A DNA stretch of 64,000 nt from Streptomyces sp. NBC_00820 (GTDB lineage: Bacteria > Actinomycetota > Actinomycetes > Streptomycetales > Streptomycetaceae): the NCBI RefSeq assembly GCF_036347055.1, contig NZ_CP108882.1, positions 2,803,001-2,867,000 of the forward strand, given 5' to 3'. Positions 43,136-50,483 of the stretch are shown in pieces. The position numbers and the translations under genes are program-made. The notes beneath the pieces are model-generated. The model ran no database searches. It was not told where the DNA came from and was given only the letters and a program-made list of their open reading frames with translations. Within the stretch, counting starts at the first letter, position 1, and the number at the start of each line of letters is the position of its first letter.

Positions 43136-43963
43136 ATGCACACCATGGACGCCATGGACGCCAGGGACACCAGGGACACCAGGGACACCGACACCACGAG
43201 CGAGCCCGTCGCGACGATGCGCGGGGTGCGCGCGGAGCTCGGCGCGCGCCCGGTTCTGCGCGGCGTCGACCTCACCGTGCGCCGCGGCGAGGTCGTCGCG
43301 CTGCTCGGGGCGAACGGCTCCGGCAAGTCGACGGCCGTACGCACCCTCATCGGCCAGGTCCCGGCCACCGCCGGCGCCGTCGAGCTGTTCGGCACCCCGC
43401 TCCGCGCCTTCCGCGACTGGGCGCGCGTGGGCTACGTACCGCAGCGCACCAGCACCGCCGGCGGGGTCCCCGCCACCGTGACCGAGGTCGTCTCCTCGGG
43501 CCGGCTCTCGCGCACCCGCTTCGGCCTCTTCCGCAAGGCCGACCGGGAGGCCGTGCACCGCGCCCTGGAGCTGGTCGGCATGGCGGACCGCGCCAAGGAC
43601 ACGGTGACCGCGCTCTCCGGCGGCCAGCACCAGCGGGTGCTGATCGCCCGCGCCCTGGTCGCCGAGCCCGAACTGCTGATCATGGACGAGCCGATGGCGG
43701 GCGTCGACCTGGCCAGCCAGGAGGTGCTCGCCGCGACCCTGCGCGAGCAGGTCGCCGCCGGTACGACGGTCCTGCTGGTCCTGCACGAGCTGGGCCCGCT
43801 GGAACCCCTGATCGACCGGGCGGTCGTCCTGCGCGACGGCTGCGTCGTCCACGACGGACCGCCGCCACGCGCGCTCGGCCAGCACGCCCTGCCGGGCCAC
43901 GACCACGTGCACCCGCACACGTCCGCGAACTCCGAACCGATCCGCACGGGACTGCTGAGCTGA
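43136..43963 (+). CDS. znuC: Zinc ABC transporter, ATP-binding protein
   Basis: 275 residues from ATG 43136 (GGGAGGA upstream); a GTG at 43112 overlapping the znuA stop is the alternative. Walker A LLGANGSGKSTAVRTL, Q-loop VPQRTST, signature LSGGQHQRVLIARAL, Walker B LLIMDEPMAGVD, H-loop LLVLHELGPLEP. The N-terminus has three RDT repeats encoded by the 9-bp unit AGGGACACC (43160-43186). The C-terminus carries an unusual His-rich tail (HALPGHDHVHPHT), which may bind zinc. It overlaps znuB by 1 nt. Confidence 0.93.
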   Translation: MHTMDAMDARDTRDTRDTDTTSEPVATMRGVRAELGARPVLRGVDLTVRRGEVVALLGANGSGKSTAVRTLIGQVPATAGAVELFGTPLRAFRDWARVGYVPQRTSTAGGVPATVTEVVSSGRLSRTRFGLFRKADREAVHRALELVGMADRAKDTVTALSGGQHQRVLIARALVAEPELLIMDEPMAGVDLASQEVLAATLREQVAAGTTVLLVLHELGPLEPLIDRAVVLRDGCVVHDGPPPRALGQHALPGHDHVHPHTSANSEPIRTGLLS

Positions 43964-44865
43964 TGGACCTCCTGAACTACGCCTTCATGCAGCGGGCGCT
44001 CCTCGCGGCCGTCCTGGTCGGCATCACCGCGCCCGCGATCGGCATCTACCTCGTCCAGCGCCGCCAGCCCCTGATGGGCGACGGCATCGGGCACGTGGCG
44101 ATGACCGGCGTGGGCCTCGGCTTCCTGCTGCACGCCTCGCCGGTGTGGATGGCCACGCTCGTCTCCGTGCTCGGCTCGGTCCTGATGGAGCTGATCCGCT
44201 GGTACGGCAGGACGCGCGGCGACATCGCCCTCGCCATGCTCTTCTACGGCGGCATGGCCGGCGGCGTGCTGTTCGTGAACCTCGCGCCGGGCGGTTCCAA
44301 CGCCAATCTGACGTCCTACCTGTTCGGCTCGCTCTCGACGGTCTCGCCCTCCGACGTGACCGCGATCGTGATCCTCGCCGCGTTCGTGGCGGTCGTCACC
44401 CTGGGGCTGCGCCGCCAGCTGTTCGCGGTCAGCCAGGACGAGGAGTTCGCGCGGGTCACCGGGCTGCCGGTGCGCGCCCTGAACCTGCTCACCGCCGTCA
44501 CCGCGGCCGTCACGGTCTCCGTCGCCATGCGGGTGGTCGGCCTGATCCTGGTCTCCGCGCTCATGGTCGTCCCCGTCGCCGCCGCGCAGGCGCTCACCCG
44601 CAGCTTCGCCGCGACCTTCGCGATCGCCGTCGCCCTCGGCGTCACCGTGTCGGTCGGCGGCACGGTCACGTCCTTCTACCAGGACGTCCCGCCCGGCGCG
44701 ACGATCGTCCTGCTGACCATCGGGGCCTTCGTCGCCCTCACCGCCCTGGCCGCTCCGCTGGCCCGCCGACGGGCCCGGACGGCCGCGGCGGCGCAGCCGG
44801 CCGGAGACCCCGCGGAGTGCACGATTCCGGCCACGCGGACGGCCGCGGACGAGCTCGGCGTCTGA
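43963..44865 (+). CDS. znuB: Zinc ABC transporter, permease
   Basis: 300 residues starting in TGATG overlap with znuC. Eight or nine membrane helices of the ABC-3 family: ALLAAVLVGITAPAIGIYLVQRRQPLMGDGIGHVAMTGVGLGFLL, and a repeat of conserved Gly-rich loops (SYLFGSLSTVSPSD; RQLFAVSQDEEFARVTGLPVRALN). It forms the zinc channel with ZnuC. zur follows after 61 bp. Confidence 0.93.
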   Translation: MDLLNYAFMQRALLAAVLVGITAPAIGIYLVQRRQPLMGDGIGHVAMTGVGLGFLLHASPVWMATLVSVLGSVLMELIRWYGRTRGDIALAMLFYGGMAGGVLFVNLAPGGSNANLTSYLFGSLSTVSPSDVTAIVILAAFVAVVTLGLRRQLFAVSQDEEFARVTGLPVRALNLLTAVTAAVTVSVAMRVVGLILVSALMVVPVAAAQALTRSFAATFAIAVALGVTVSVGGTVTSFYQDVPPGATIVLLTIGAFVALTALAAPLARRRARTAAAAQPAGDPAECTIPATRTAADELGV

Positions 44866-44926
44866 CCGGGCGCGGTCCGGGCTGGCAGAATGGCCCGCGG
44901 CAGACGCGTGACGTGAGGAGACAACG

Positions 44927-45346
44927 GTGACGACCGCTGGACCGCCCGTGAAGGGCCGCGCGACCCGGCAGCGGGCTGCCGTGGCGGCGGCCCTGGACGA
45001 GGTCGACGAGTTCCGCAGCGCGCAGGAACTGCACGACATGCTCAAACACAAGGGCGACTCGGTCGGTCTGACCACGGTCTACCGCACCCTGCAGTCCCTC
45101 GCCGACGCCGGCGAGGTCGACGTCCTGCGCACCTCCGAGGGCGAGTCCGTCTACCGCCGCTGTTCCTCCGGCGAACACCACCACCACCTGGTCTGCCGTG
45201 CCTGCGGCAAGGCGGTGGAGGTGGAGGGCCCCGCCGTGGAGAAGTGGGCGGAGGCCATCGCGGTGGAACACGGCTACGTCAACGTGGCGCACACCGTGGA
45301 GATCTTCGGGACCTGCGCGGACTGCGCGGAGGTCTCCGGCGGCTGA
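44927..45346 (+). CDS. zur: Zinc uptake regulator, Fur family
   Basis: 139 residues from GTG 44927 (GAGGAG upstream). Fur-type winged HTH: RATRQRAAVAAALDEVDEFRSAQELHDMLKHKGDSVGLTTVYRTLQSLADAGEVDVLR. Dimerisation/metal domain EHHHHLVCRACGKAVEV and C-terminal CADC supply the two Cys pairs of the structural zinc site, and the four-His run fits the regulatory site. Binding to the Zur box in front of znuA closes the loop. Its placement after znuB suggests co-transcription. Confidence 0.95.
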   Translation: MTTAGPPVKGRATRQRAAVAAALDEVDEFRSAQELHDMLKHKGDSVGLTTVYRTLQSLADAGEVDVLRTSEGESVYRRCSSGEHHHHLVCRACGKAVEVEGPAVEKWAEAIAVEHGYVNVAHTVEIFGTCADCAEVSGG

Positions 45347-45352
45347 GCGGGT

Positions 45353-45886
45353 TCAGGCGCGGCTCAGGTTGCGGTCCAGGATCGCCCGCAGCCTGTCCGC
45401 GTCCTCGGCGTTCCTGAGGCCGCGCTTGGGCAGTACGGCGAACCGGACCGCGTTCTTGTCGCCGCCGAACAGCACGAACATCTCCGCGGTCTCCCGATAG
45501 CGCGGCAGCGCCGTCCAGTTCAGCGTCGACGTGGCGTTGTCGGTGGCCGCCGTGAACCCGGCGTCCGTGACCGTCACACGATGCGTGCCGTTGCGCTCGA
45601 ACGCGCGGAACAGCTGGCGAGCCTGCAGGCGGGGCGCCAGGAGCATCAGGGGCACGAAGACGGCGATCCAGACCCCCCAGAAGACCGGGGCTTCACCGTC
45701 CGCCAGATCCGCCGCGGCACCCAGTACGGCACAGCCGACCATGACGCCGATCCACCATTTCCGCCGCCGCCCCGCCTTGCTGACCTGTCTGCGTTCCCGC
45801 AGCGCCGTCACCCAGTCCGCCTCGACCGACTGGTACTCCAGCTCGACCGTCTCCTGTGCGGCATCCCGCCCCATGTCCATGATCAT
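45353..45886 (-). CDS. YcxB-like membrane protein
   Basis: 177 residues. Two adjacent membrane helices (WWIGVMVGCAVLGAAADLA; FWGVWIAVFVPLMLLAP) are followed by a YcxB-like C-terminal domain (HRVTVTDAGFTAATDNATSTLNWTALPRYRETAEMFVLFGGDKNAVRFAVLPKRGL). Function unknown. ATG 45886 lies 8 nt after a good -10 (TAGTAT on the minus strand, 45895-45900), so it may be leaderless. It converges with zur, only 6 bp from stop to stop. Confidence 0.72.
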   Translation of the reverse strand: MIMDMGRDAAQETVELEYQSVEADWVTALRERRQVSKAGRRRKWWIGVMVGCAVLGAAADLADGEAPVFWGVWIAVFVPLMLLAPRLQARQLFRAFERNGTHRVTVTDAGFTAATDNATSTLNWTALPRYRETAEMFVLFGGDKNAVRFAVLPKRGLRNAEDADRLRAILDRNLSRA

Positions 45887-45946
45887 GAGGCGGGATACTA
45901 AGCCAGCCGACCGGTCGTCACGAGCGCTTTTCCCGGCCGTTACCGA

Positions 45947-46798
45947 TCAGTTCCCCTCGGGACGGCCCTTCATCGCCGCTTCCATCGCCAGCAGCTCCTC
46001 GTTCGGCACCGCGCCGCCGAAGCGGCGGTCGCGGGAGGCGAACTCCATGCACGCGCGCCACAGGTCACGGCGGTCGAAGTCGGGCCACAGCACGTCCTGG
46101 AAGACCATCTCGGCGTATACGCTCTGCCAGACCAGGTAGTTGGAGGTGCGCTGCTCGCCGCTGGGGCGCAGGAACATGTCGACGTCCGGCATGTCCGGGA
46201 AGTACATGTACTTCTGGAGGGTCTTCTCGTTGACCTTGGACGGGTCGAGCCGGCCCGCCTTCACGTCCTCGGCGATGGCCTGCGCGGCGTCGGCGATCTC
46301 CGCGCGGCCGCCGTAGTTCATGCAGAAGTACAGGGTGAGCTTGTCGTTGTCCTTGGTCTGCTCCTGGGCGATCTGGAGCTCCTTGGCCACCGACTTCCAC
46401 AGCTTGGGCATCCGGCCCACCCAGCGCACCCGGATGCCGAGCTCGTCGAGGGTGTCGCGGGTCTTGCGGATGAAGTCGCGGTTGAAGTTCATCAGGAAGC
46501 GGACCTCGTCGGGCGAGCGCTTCCAGTTCTCGGTGGAGAAGGCGTACAGCGAGATGCTGCCGACGCCGACCTCGATGGCGCCCTGGAGGACGTCCAGGAC
46601 CTGCTCGGCGCCGACCTTGTGCCCCTCGGTGCGCGGCAGCCCGCGCTCCTTGGCCCAGCGTCCGTTGCCGTCCATGACGATCGCCACGTGGTTCGGCACC
46701 AGCTCACCGGGGAGCTTCGGCGCGCGGGCGCCCGACGGATGCGGTTCCGGCGTCCTGTACTCACGGCGCCGGCGCCCCAGGATCCCGCTTACGACCAT
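45947..46798 (-). CDS. uppS: Isoprenyl diphosphate synthase (cis-prenyltransferase)
   Basis: 283 residues, ATG 46798 with GGAGA upstream. UPPS motifs in order: HVAIVMDGNGRWAKERGLPRTEGHKVG (Asp of catalysis), SISLYAFSTENWKRSP, and near the C-terminus PDVDMFLRPSGEQRTSNYLVWQSVYAEMVFQDVLWPDF. It extends allylic diphosphate with IPP to make the lipid carrier for peptidoglycan. Actinomycetes usually encode two or more such enzymes (chain length C50/C55), so which lipid this makes is open. It lies 25 bp downstream of recO and is probably cotranscribed. Confidence 0.94.
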   Translation of the reverse strand: MVVSGILGRRRREYRTPEPHPSGARAPKLPGELVPNHVAIVMDGNGRWAKERGLPRTEGHKVGAEQVLDVLQGAIEVGVGSISLYAFSTENWKRSPDEVRFLMNFNRDFIRKTRDTLDELGIRVRWVGRMPKLWKSVAKELQIAQEQTKDNDKLTLYFCMNYGGRAEIADAAQAIAEDVKAGRLDPSKVNEKTLQKYMYFPDMPDVDMFLRPSGEQRTSNYLVWQSVYAEMVFQDVLWPDFDRRDLWRACMEFASRDRRFGGAVPNEELLAMEAAMKGRPEGN

Positions 46799-46823
46799 GT
46801 GCTTCTCGTCTCCTCAGCCGTGC

Positions 46824-47570
46824 TTAATTCTCGACGTACCGAAGGGAGCGCAGCCCGCGCTCCAGGTGCCAGTGCAGATAGGCGGACACCAGCCCACTGC
46901 CCTCGCGGACGTGCCGTGCCTCGGCCGCGTCCGCCGTCTCCCAGTCTCCCGTAAGCAGCGCGCCGAGCAGAACCAGGGTCTGCGGGGAGGGTACGACGCT
47001 GCCCGCCACCCGGCAGTCCACGCAGACGGAGCCGCCGGAAGCGACCGAGAAGAACCGGTTCGGCCCGGGCATTCCGCACTTCGCGCAGTCGCCGAAGCTG
47101 GGGGCGTACCCGTTGACGGCGAGCGACCGCAGCAGGAAGGCGTCGAGGACGAGGTGCGAGGCGTGCTCACCGCGGGCGAGGGTGCGCAGGGCGCCGACGA
47201 GCAGCAGGTACTGCTGTACGGCGGGCTCACCCTCGTGGTCGGTGAACCGCTCGGCGGTCTCCAGCATGGCCGTGCCGGCGGTGTAGCGGGCGTAGTCGGT
47301 CACGATCCCGCCGCCGTACGGAGCGATGGTCTCGCTCTGCGTGCACAGCGGCAGCCCCCGCCCGACCAGCTCGCTGCCGCGCGCGAAGAACTGCACGTCG
47401 ACGTGCGAGAACGGCTCCAGCCGCGCCCCGAACTTCGACTTGGTCCGCCGCACACCACGAGCCACGGCCCGCACCCGTCCGTGACCACGCGTGAGCAGCG
47501 TGATGATCCGGTCCGCTTCACCGAGCTTCTGGGTGCGCAGGACGATCCCGTCGTCCCGGAAGAGGCTCAT
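46824..47570 (-). CDS. recO: DNA repair protein RecO
   Basis: 248 residues from ATG 47570 (GGAGG at spacing 6). N-terminal OB fold: LFRDDGIVLRTQKLGEADRIITLLTRGHGRVRAVARGV. Zinc site near residue 165: DCAKCGMPG and SVCVDCRVAG. Helical C-terminus to SLRYVEN. RecO loads RecA on SSB-coated DNA. The coding sequence is complete, but its start region is the first copy of a 128-bp tandem array and is preceded by five repeats that encode the same first 23 residues in mini-ORFs (next entry). Confidence 0.95.
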   Translation of the reverse strand: MSLFRDDGIVLRTQKLGEADRIITLLTRGHGRVRAVARGVRRTKSKFGARLEPFSHVDVQFFARGSELVGRGLPLCTQSETIAPYGGGIVTDYARYTAGTAMLETAERFTDHEGEPAVQQYLLLVGALRTLARGEHASHLVLDAFLLRSLAVNGYAPSFGDCAKCGMPGPNRFFSVASGGSVCVDCRVAGSVVPSPQTLVLLGALLTGDWETADAAEARHVREGSGLVSAYLHWHLERGLRSLRYVEN

Positions 47571-48180
47571 CGCCGGCCTCCGCTTCCGGCCGGCCGGGGG
47601 CCCGGGGGTTGCCCCCCGGAGCAGCACAGCATGATCCGGTCCGCTTCACCGAGCTTCTGGGTGCGCAGGACGATCCCGTCGTCCCGGAAGAGGCTCATCG
47701 CCGGCCTCCGCTTCCGGCCGGCCGGGGGCCCGGGGGTTGCCCCCCGGAGCAGCACAGCATGATCCGGTCCGCTTCACCGAGCTTCTGGGTGCGCAGGACG
47801 ATCCCGTCGTCCCGGAAGAGGCTCATCGCCGGCCTCCGCTTCCGGCCGGCCGGGGGCCCGGGGGTTGCCCCCCGGAGCAGCACAGCATGATCCGGTCCGC
47901 TTCACCGAGCTTCTGGGTGCGCAGGACGATCCCGTCGTCCCGGAAGAGGCTCATCGCCGGCCTCCGCTTCCGGCCGGCCGGGGGCCCGGGGGTTGCCCCC
48001 CGGAGCAGCACAGCATGATCCGGTCCGCTTCACCGAGCTTCTGGGTGCGCAGGACGATCCCGTCGTCCCGGAAGAGGCTCATCGCCGGCCTCCGCTTCCG
48101 GCCGGCCGGGGGCCCGGGGGTTGCCCCCCGGAGCAGCACAGCATGATCCGGTCCGCTTCACCGAGCTTCTGGGTGCGCAG
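47503..48180 (-). repeat. 128-bp tandem array at the recO start
   Basis: Five exact 128-bp units begin (plus strand) at 47503, 47631, 47759, 47887 and 48015, and 38 bp of a sixth follow from 48143. Each unit holds the 5' end of recO (ATG and the first 23 codons), a GGAGG site in front and about 60 bp of GC-rich spacer. The sixth copy, next to the array, encodes the same MSLFRDDGIVL start with different synonymous codons (48181-48210). The first unit runs into the real recO gene. No divergence was seen between the five units. Confidence 0.97.
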
Positions 48181-48210
48181 CACAATGCCGTCGTCGCGGA
48201 ACAGACTCAT
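47567..48210 (-). other. Ladder of five coupled mini-ORFs upstream of recO
   Basis: On the minus strand, ORFs of 43 codons plus stop start at 48210, 48082, 47954, 47826 and 47698. Each begins with MSLFRDDGIVLRTQKLGEAD, runs into the spacer (MLCCSGGQPPGPRP) and stops in a TGA that overlaps the next ATG by 4 nt (ATGA). The last overlap is with recO itself at 47570. Every start except the most distal has GGAGG six nt upstream. The unit is 128 bp, so every repeat shifts frame and needs its own stop and restart. Whether the small products exist is unknown. Confidence 0.6.
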
Positions 48211-48444
48211 GGGATCCATTCTCGCCCATGCGGCGGCGGCCCCGTCCCGTCGTCGGCACGACCTCGGGCGGCTGGGTCGGTGGGGGGGACCCAGGCGACC
48301 CGGGTCACCGGCCGGACCGGGCACCCGTACACGCACACCCTGTTCCCGGCCGCGTCGCAGCCCGGACTCCGCTGCCGCTGCCAGCATCCTGTGGAGGACC
48401 AGCCGACCCGCGACCGCGCGCCCGAGCCCGCCCCGGAGGCCCGA

Positions 48445-49371
48445 ATGACCTTTCCCGCCCCGCTGACCGGTGTCGTACCGCCCGTCTGCACGCCCCTGAC
48501 GCCGGACCGCGAGGTGGACGTCCCCTCCCTGCTCAGGTTGGTCGACCATCTCGTGGAGGCCGGAGTGCACGGGTTGTTCGTGCTCGGGTCGACCTCGGAG
48601 GCGGCCTTTCTGACGGACCGGCAGCGCCGGCAGGTGGTGGAGGCGGTCGTCGGTCACGTCGGCGGCGGGCTGCCCGTCCTGGCCGGTGCCATCGACATGA
48701 CCACGAACCGCGTCCTGGACCACGTCGCCTCCGTCAGCGCCGCCGGCGCCCAGGCCGTCGTCGTCACGGCCCCCTTCTACACCCGCACCCACCCCGCCGA
48801 GATCATCCGCCACTACCGCCGCGTCGCCGCCCTCAGCCCGGTCCCGGTCATCGCCTACGACATCCCGTCCGCCGTGCACACCAAGCTCCCCGCCGACGTG
48901 GTGCTGGGCCTGGCCGGTGACAGGGTGCTGGCCGGCCTGAAGGACTCCAGCGGAGACCTCGCCGCCTTCCGCGAGGTCGTCACCGGGGCCCGCGCCCACG
49001 CCGGGTTCGCCGTGCTGACCGGCTCCGAGGTGATCGCCGACGCCGCGCTGGCGCTGGGCGCGGACGGGATGGTGCCGGGCCTCGCCAACGTCGACCCGCA
49101 CGGGTACGTCCGCCTCTACCGGCTCGCCCGGGCGGGCGACCTGGCCGGCGCGCGGGTGGAACAGGAGCGGTTGTGCGCGCTGTTCGGCATCGTCGGCATC
49201 GGCGACCCGGCCCGGATGGGCGGCAGTTCCGCGGCGCTGGGGGCGTTCAAGGCCGCGCTGTGTCTGCGGGGCGTGATCGACTGCCCGGTGACCGCCGAGT
49301 CCCAGATCCCGCTGTCGGGCGACGAGGTCGAGCGGGTGGGCAAGGTGCTGGCGGCGGCGGGGCTGCTGTGA
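48445..49371 (+). CDS. DapA-family aldolase (dihydrodipicolinate synthase-like)
   Basis: 308 residues from ATG 48445 (GGAGG upstream at 48435). TIM-barrel family motifs: TPLTPDREVDVPSLLRLVDHLVEAGVHGLFVLGSTSEAAFLT, YTRTHP with the catalytic Tyr region (VVTAPFYTRT), Schiff-base Lys in VLAGLKDSSGDL, and GSEVIADAALALGADGMVPGLANVDP. It makes or cleaves a C-C bond with pyruvate-like donors. No lysine-pathway gene is near, so it is probably not the housekeeping dapA but a paralogue acting on other substrates. It diverges from recO, with the repeat array between. Confidence 0.88.
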   Translation: MTFPAPLTGVVPPVCTPLTPDREVDVPSLLRLVDHLVEAGVHGLFVLGSTSEAAFLTDRQRRQVVEAVVGHVGGGLPVLAGAIDMTTNRVLDHVASVSAAGAQAVVVTAPFYTRTHPAEIIRHYRRVAALSPVPVIAYDIPSAVHTKLPADVVLGLAGDRVLAGLKDSSGDLAAFREVVTGARAHAGFAVLTGSEVIADAALALGADGMVPGLANVDPHGYVRLYRLARAGDLAGARVEQERLCALFGIVGIGDPARMGGSSAALGAFKAALCLRGVIDCPVTAESQIPLSGDEVERVGKVLAAAGLL

Positions 49372-49448
49372 CGCGGTGGCCGCGGCCGGGCCGCTGTGAC
49401 GCGGTGAGCGCGGCCGGGCCGCTGTGACGCGGTGAGCGCGGCGCCCGT
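49365..49448. repeat. 28-bp tandem repeat over the end of the DapA-like gene
   Basis: Three copies of GCTGTGACGCGGTG plus GCGCGGCCGGGCC-like sequence start at 49365, 49393 and 49421. The first includes the stop codon. It fills the gap before the 328-residue membrane protein gene, which ends at 49452 on the other strand. Confidence 0.85.
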
Positions 49449-49451
49449 GGT

Positions 49452-50438
49452 TCACGTGGCGGTCGGATCGGGGCCTCCCGTCCGTGTCCGGGTGCTGTCC
49501 GGGACCCCGTTGGGGCTGCCTCCCGGGCTGGCGTTCCACAGTTCGCCGAAGCGCCTGATCCGCTGCTGCACGTCGTCCGCGCGGGCGTTCACCGTCGTCC
49601 AGGAGTTCACGCTCAGCTGGTCGACGCCGATCTCGTAGGACAGTTCCTCGTCGAAGACGATGAAGTCGATCATCTTGCCGCGCTGGACGTACAGCGGGAG
49701 CTGGGACAGGGCCACCACCCGCACCTCGATGCCCACGTCCCGCTGCTCCTTGCAGAGGTCCGCGAGCCCCGGGATGTCCGTCGTCTGCCTGACGACGAAC
49801 AGGCGCCTGACCGTCACCCCGCGGTCCTCGATCGCCTTGCGCTGGGCCTCCAGGTAGCGGCCGGCCGGTTCGGTGCTCCAGAAGTCCCGGTCCACGGAGG
49901 TGCTGGTGGCGTAGACGCTCCTCTTCGCGCACTTGGTCAGGCTCAGCAGCCAGTCGTGGTTCTCGCCGGGGCACTCGGCGCTGAGGTTGGTCAGGTCGTC
50001 CATCTGCAGGGCCAGCCGGTTGATCTCCTCGCGCGCGAAGTCGTGCAGGATCTGCGGCCCGATGGACACCACGTGCGTGGCGCTCTCGGCGAGCCGGGGC
50101 ACACCGTCGTCGCGGAGCTTCTCCACCTCGTTGAAGAGCTTGGTGGCCCGGCCGATGTCGATGAAGCGTTTCTCCACGGAGCTCTTCAGATCGCCCAGCT
50201 GGTGCGCGAAGGTCACCATGAACTGGACGATGAGCACCGCGCCGCCGCACAGCACCGACAGCACCAGCTGCCACACGTCGTCGGCCGTCGGGGCCAGCAC
50301 CGTGCTCAGCACGTACACCACGCCGCCCGCCAGCACCGTGACGAGCAGCTTCTGCATCAGCCTGCGGGCGCCGTCCTCCCGGCCGCGACCGCCGTCGTCG
50401 TACCCGTTGTCTCCGCGCGATGTGATCGTTCCGGTCAT
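49452..50438 (-). CDS. Two-helix membrane protein with C-terminal PLD-like region
   Basis: 328 residues. Two N-terminal membrane helices (LLVTVLAGGVVYVLSTVLAP; LVLSVLCGGAVLIVQFMVTF) lead to a coiled region and a cytoplasmic domain: TKLFNEVEKLRDDGVPRLAESATHVVSIGP, SVYATSTSVDRDFWSTEPAGRYLEAQRKAIEDRGVTVRRLFVV and KMIDFIVFDEELSYEIG. The pattern resembles phospholipase D-like regulators without HxKxxxxD motifs, so probably not catalytic. It is the last gene of the SCO2521-2525-type block, 45 bp past its neighbour, and is a likely part of that unit. Function unknown. Confidence 0.7.
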   Translation of the reverse strand: MTGTITSRGDNGYDDGGRGREDGARRLMQKLLVTVLAGGVVYVLSTVLAPTADDVWQLVLSVLCGGAVLIVQFMVTFAHQLGDLKSSVEKRFIDIGRATKLFNEVEKLRDDGVPRLAESATHVVSIGPQILHDFAREEINRLALQMDDLTNLSAECPGENHDWLLSLTKCAKRSVYATSTSVDRDFWSTEPAGRYLEAQRKAIEDRGVTVRRLFVVRQTTDIPGLADLCKEQRDVGIEVRVVALSQLPLYVQRGKMIDFIVFDEELSYEIGVDQLSVNSWTTVNARADDVQQRIRRFGELWNASPGGSPNGVPDSTRTRTGGPDPTAT

Positions 50439-50483
50439 CTCGCTTTCTCCCCCCGTCGGGACCGTGTGGATGGTGCTCGTTCG

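Noticed and set aside
47503..48180. CRISPR array
   Set aside because: The 128-bp units are contiguous, with no spacers, and encode recO codons.
47609..48448. Plus-strand ORFs of 93 codons repeated every 128 bp
   Set aside because: Antisense readings of the recO array; no ribosome binding site and no homology. The minus-strand mini-ORFs are better supported.
48445..49371. Housekeeping dapA
   Set aside because: Family motifs are present but no lysine or diaminopimelate gene is near and paralogues are many, so no gene symbol is given.
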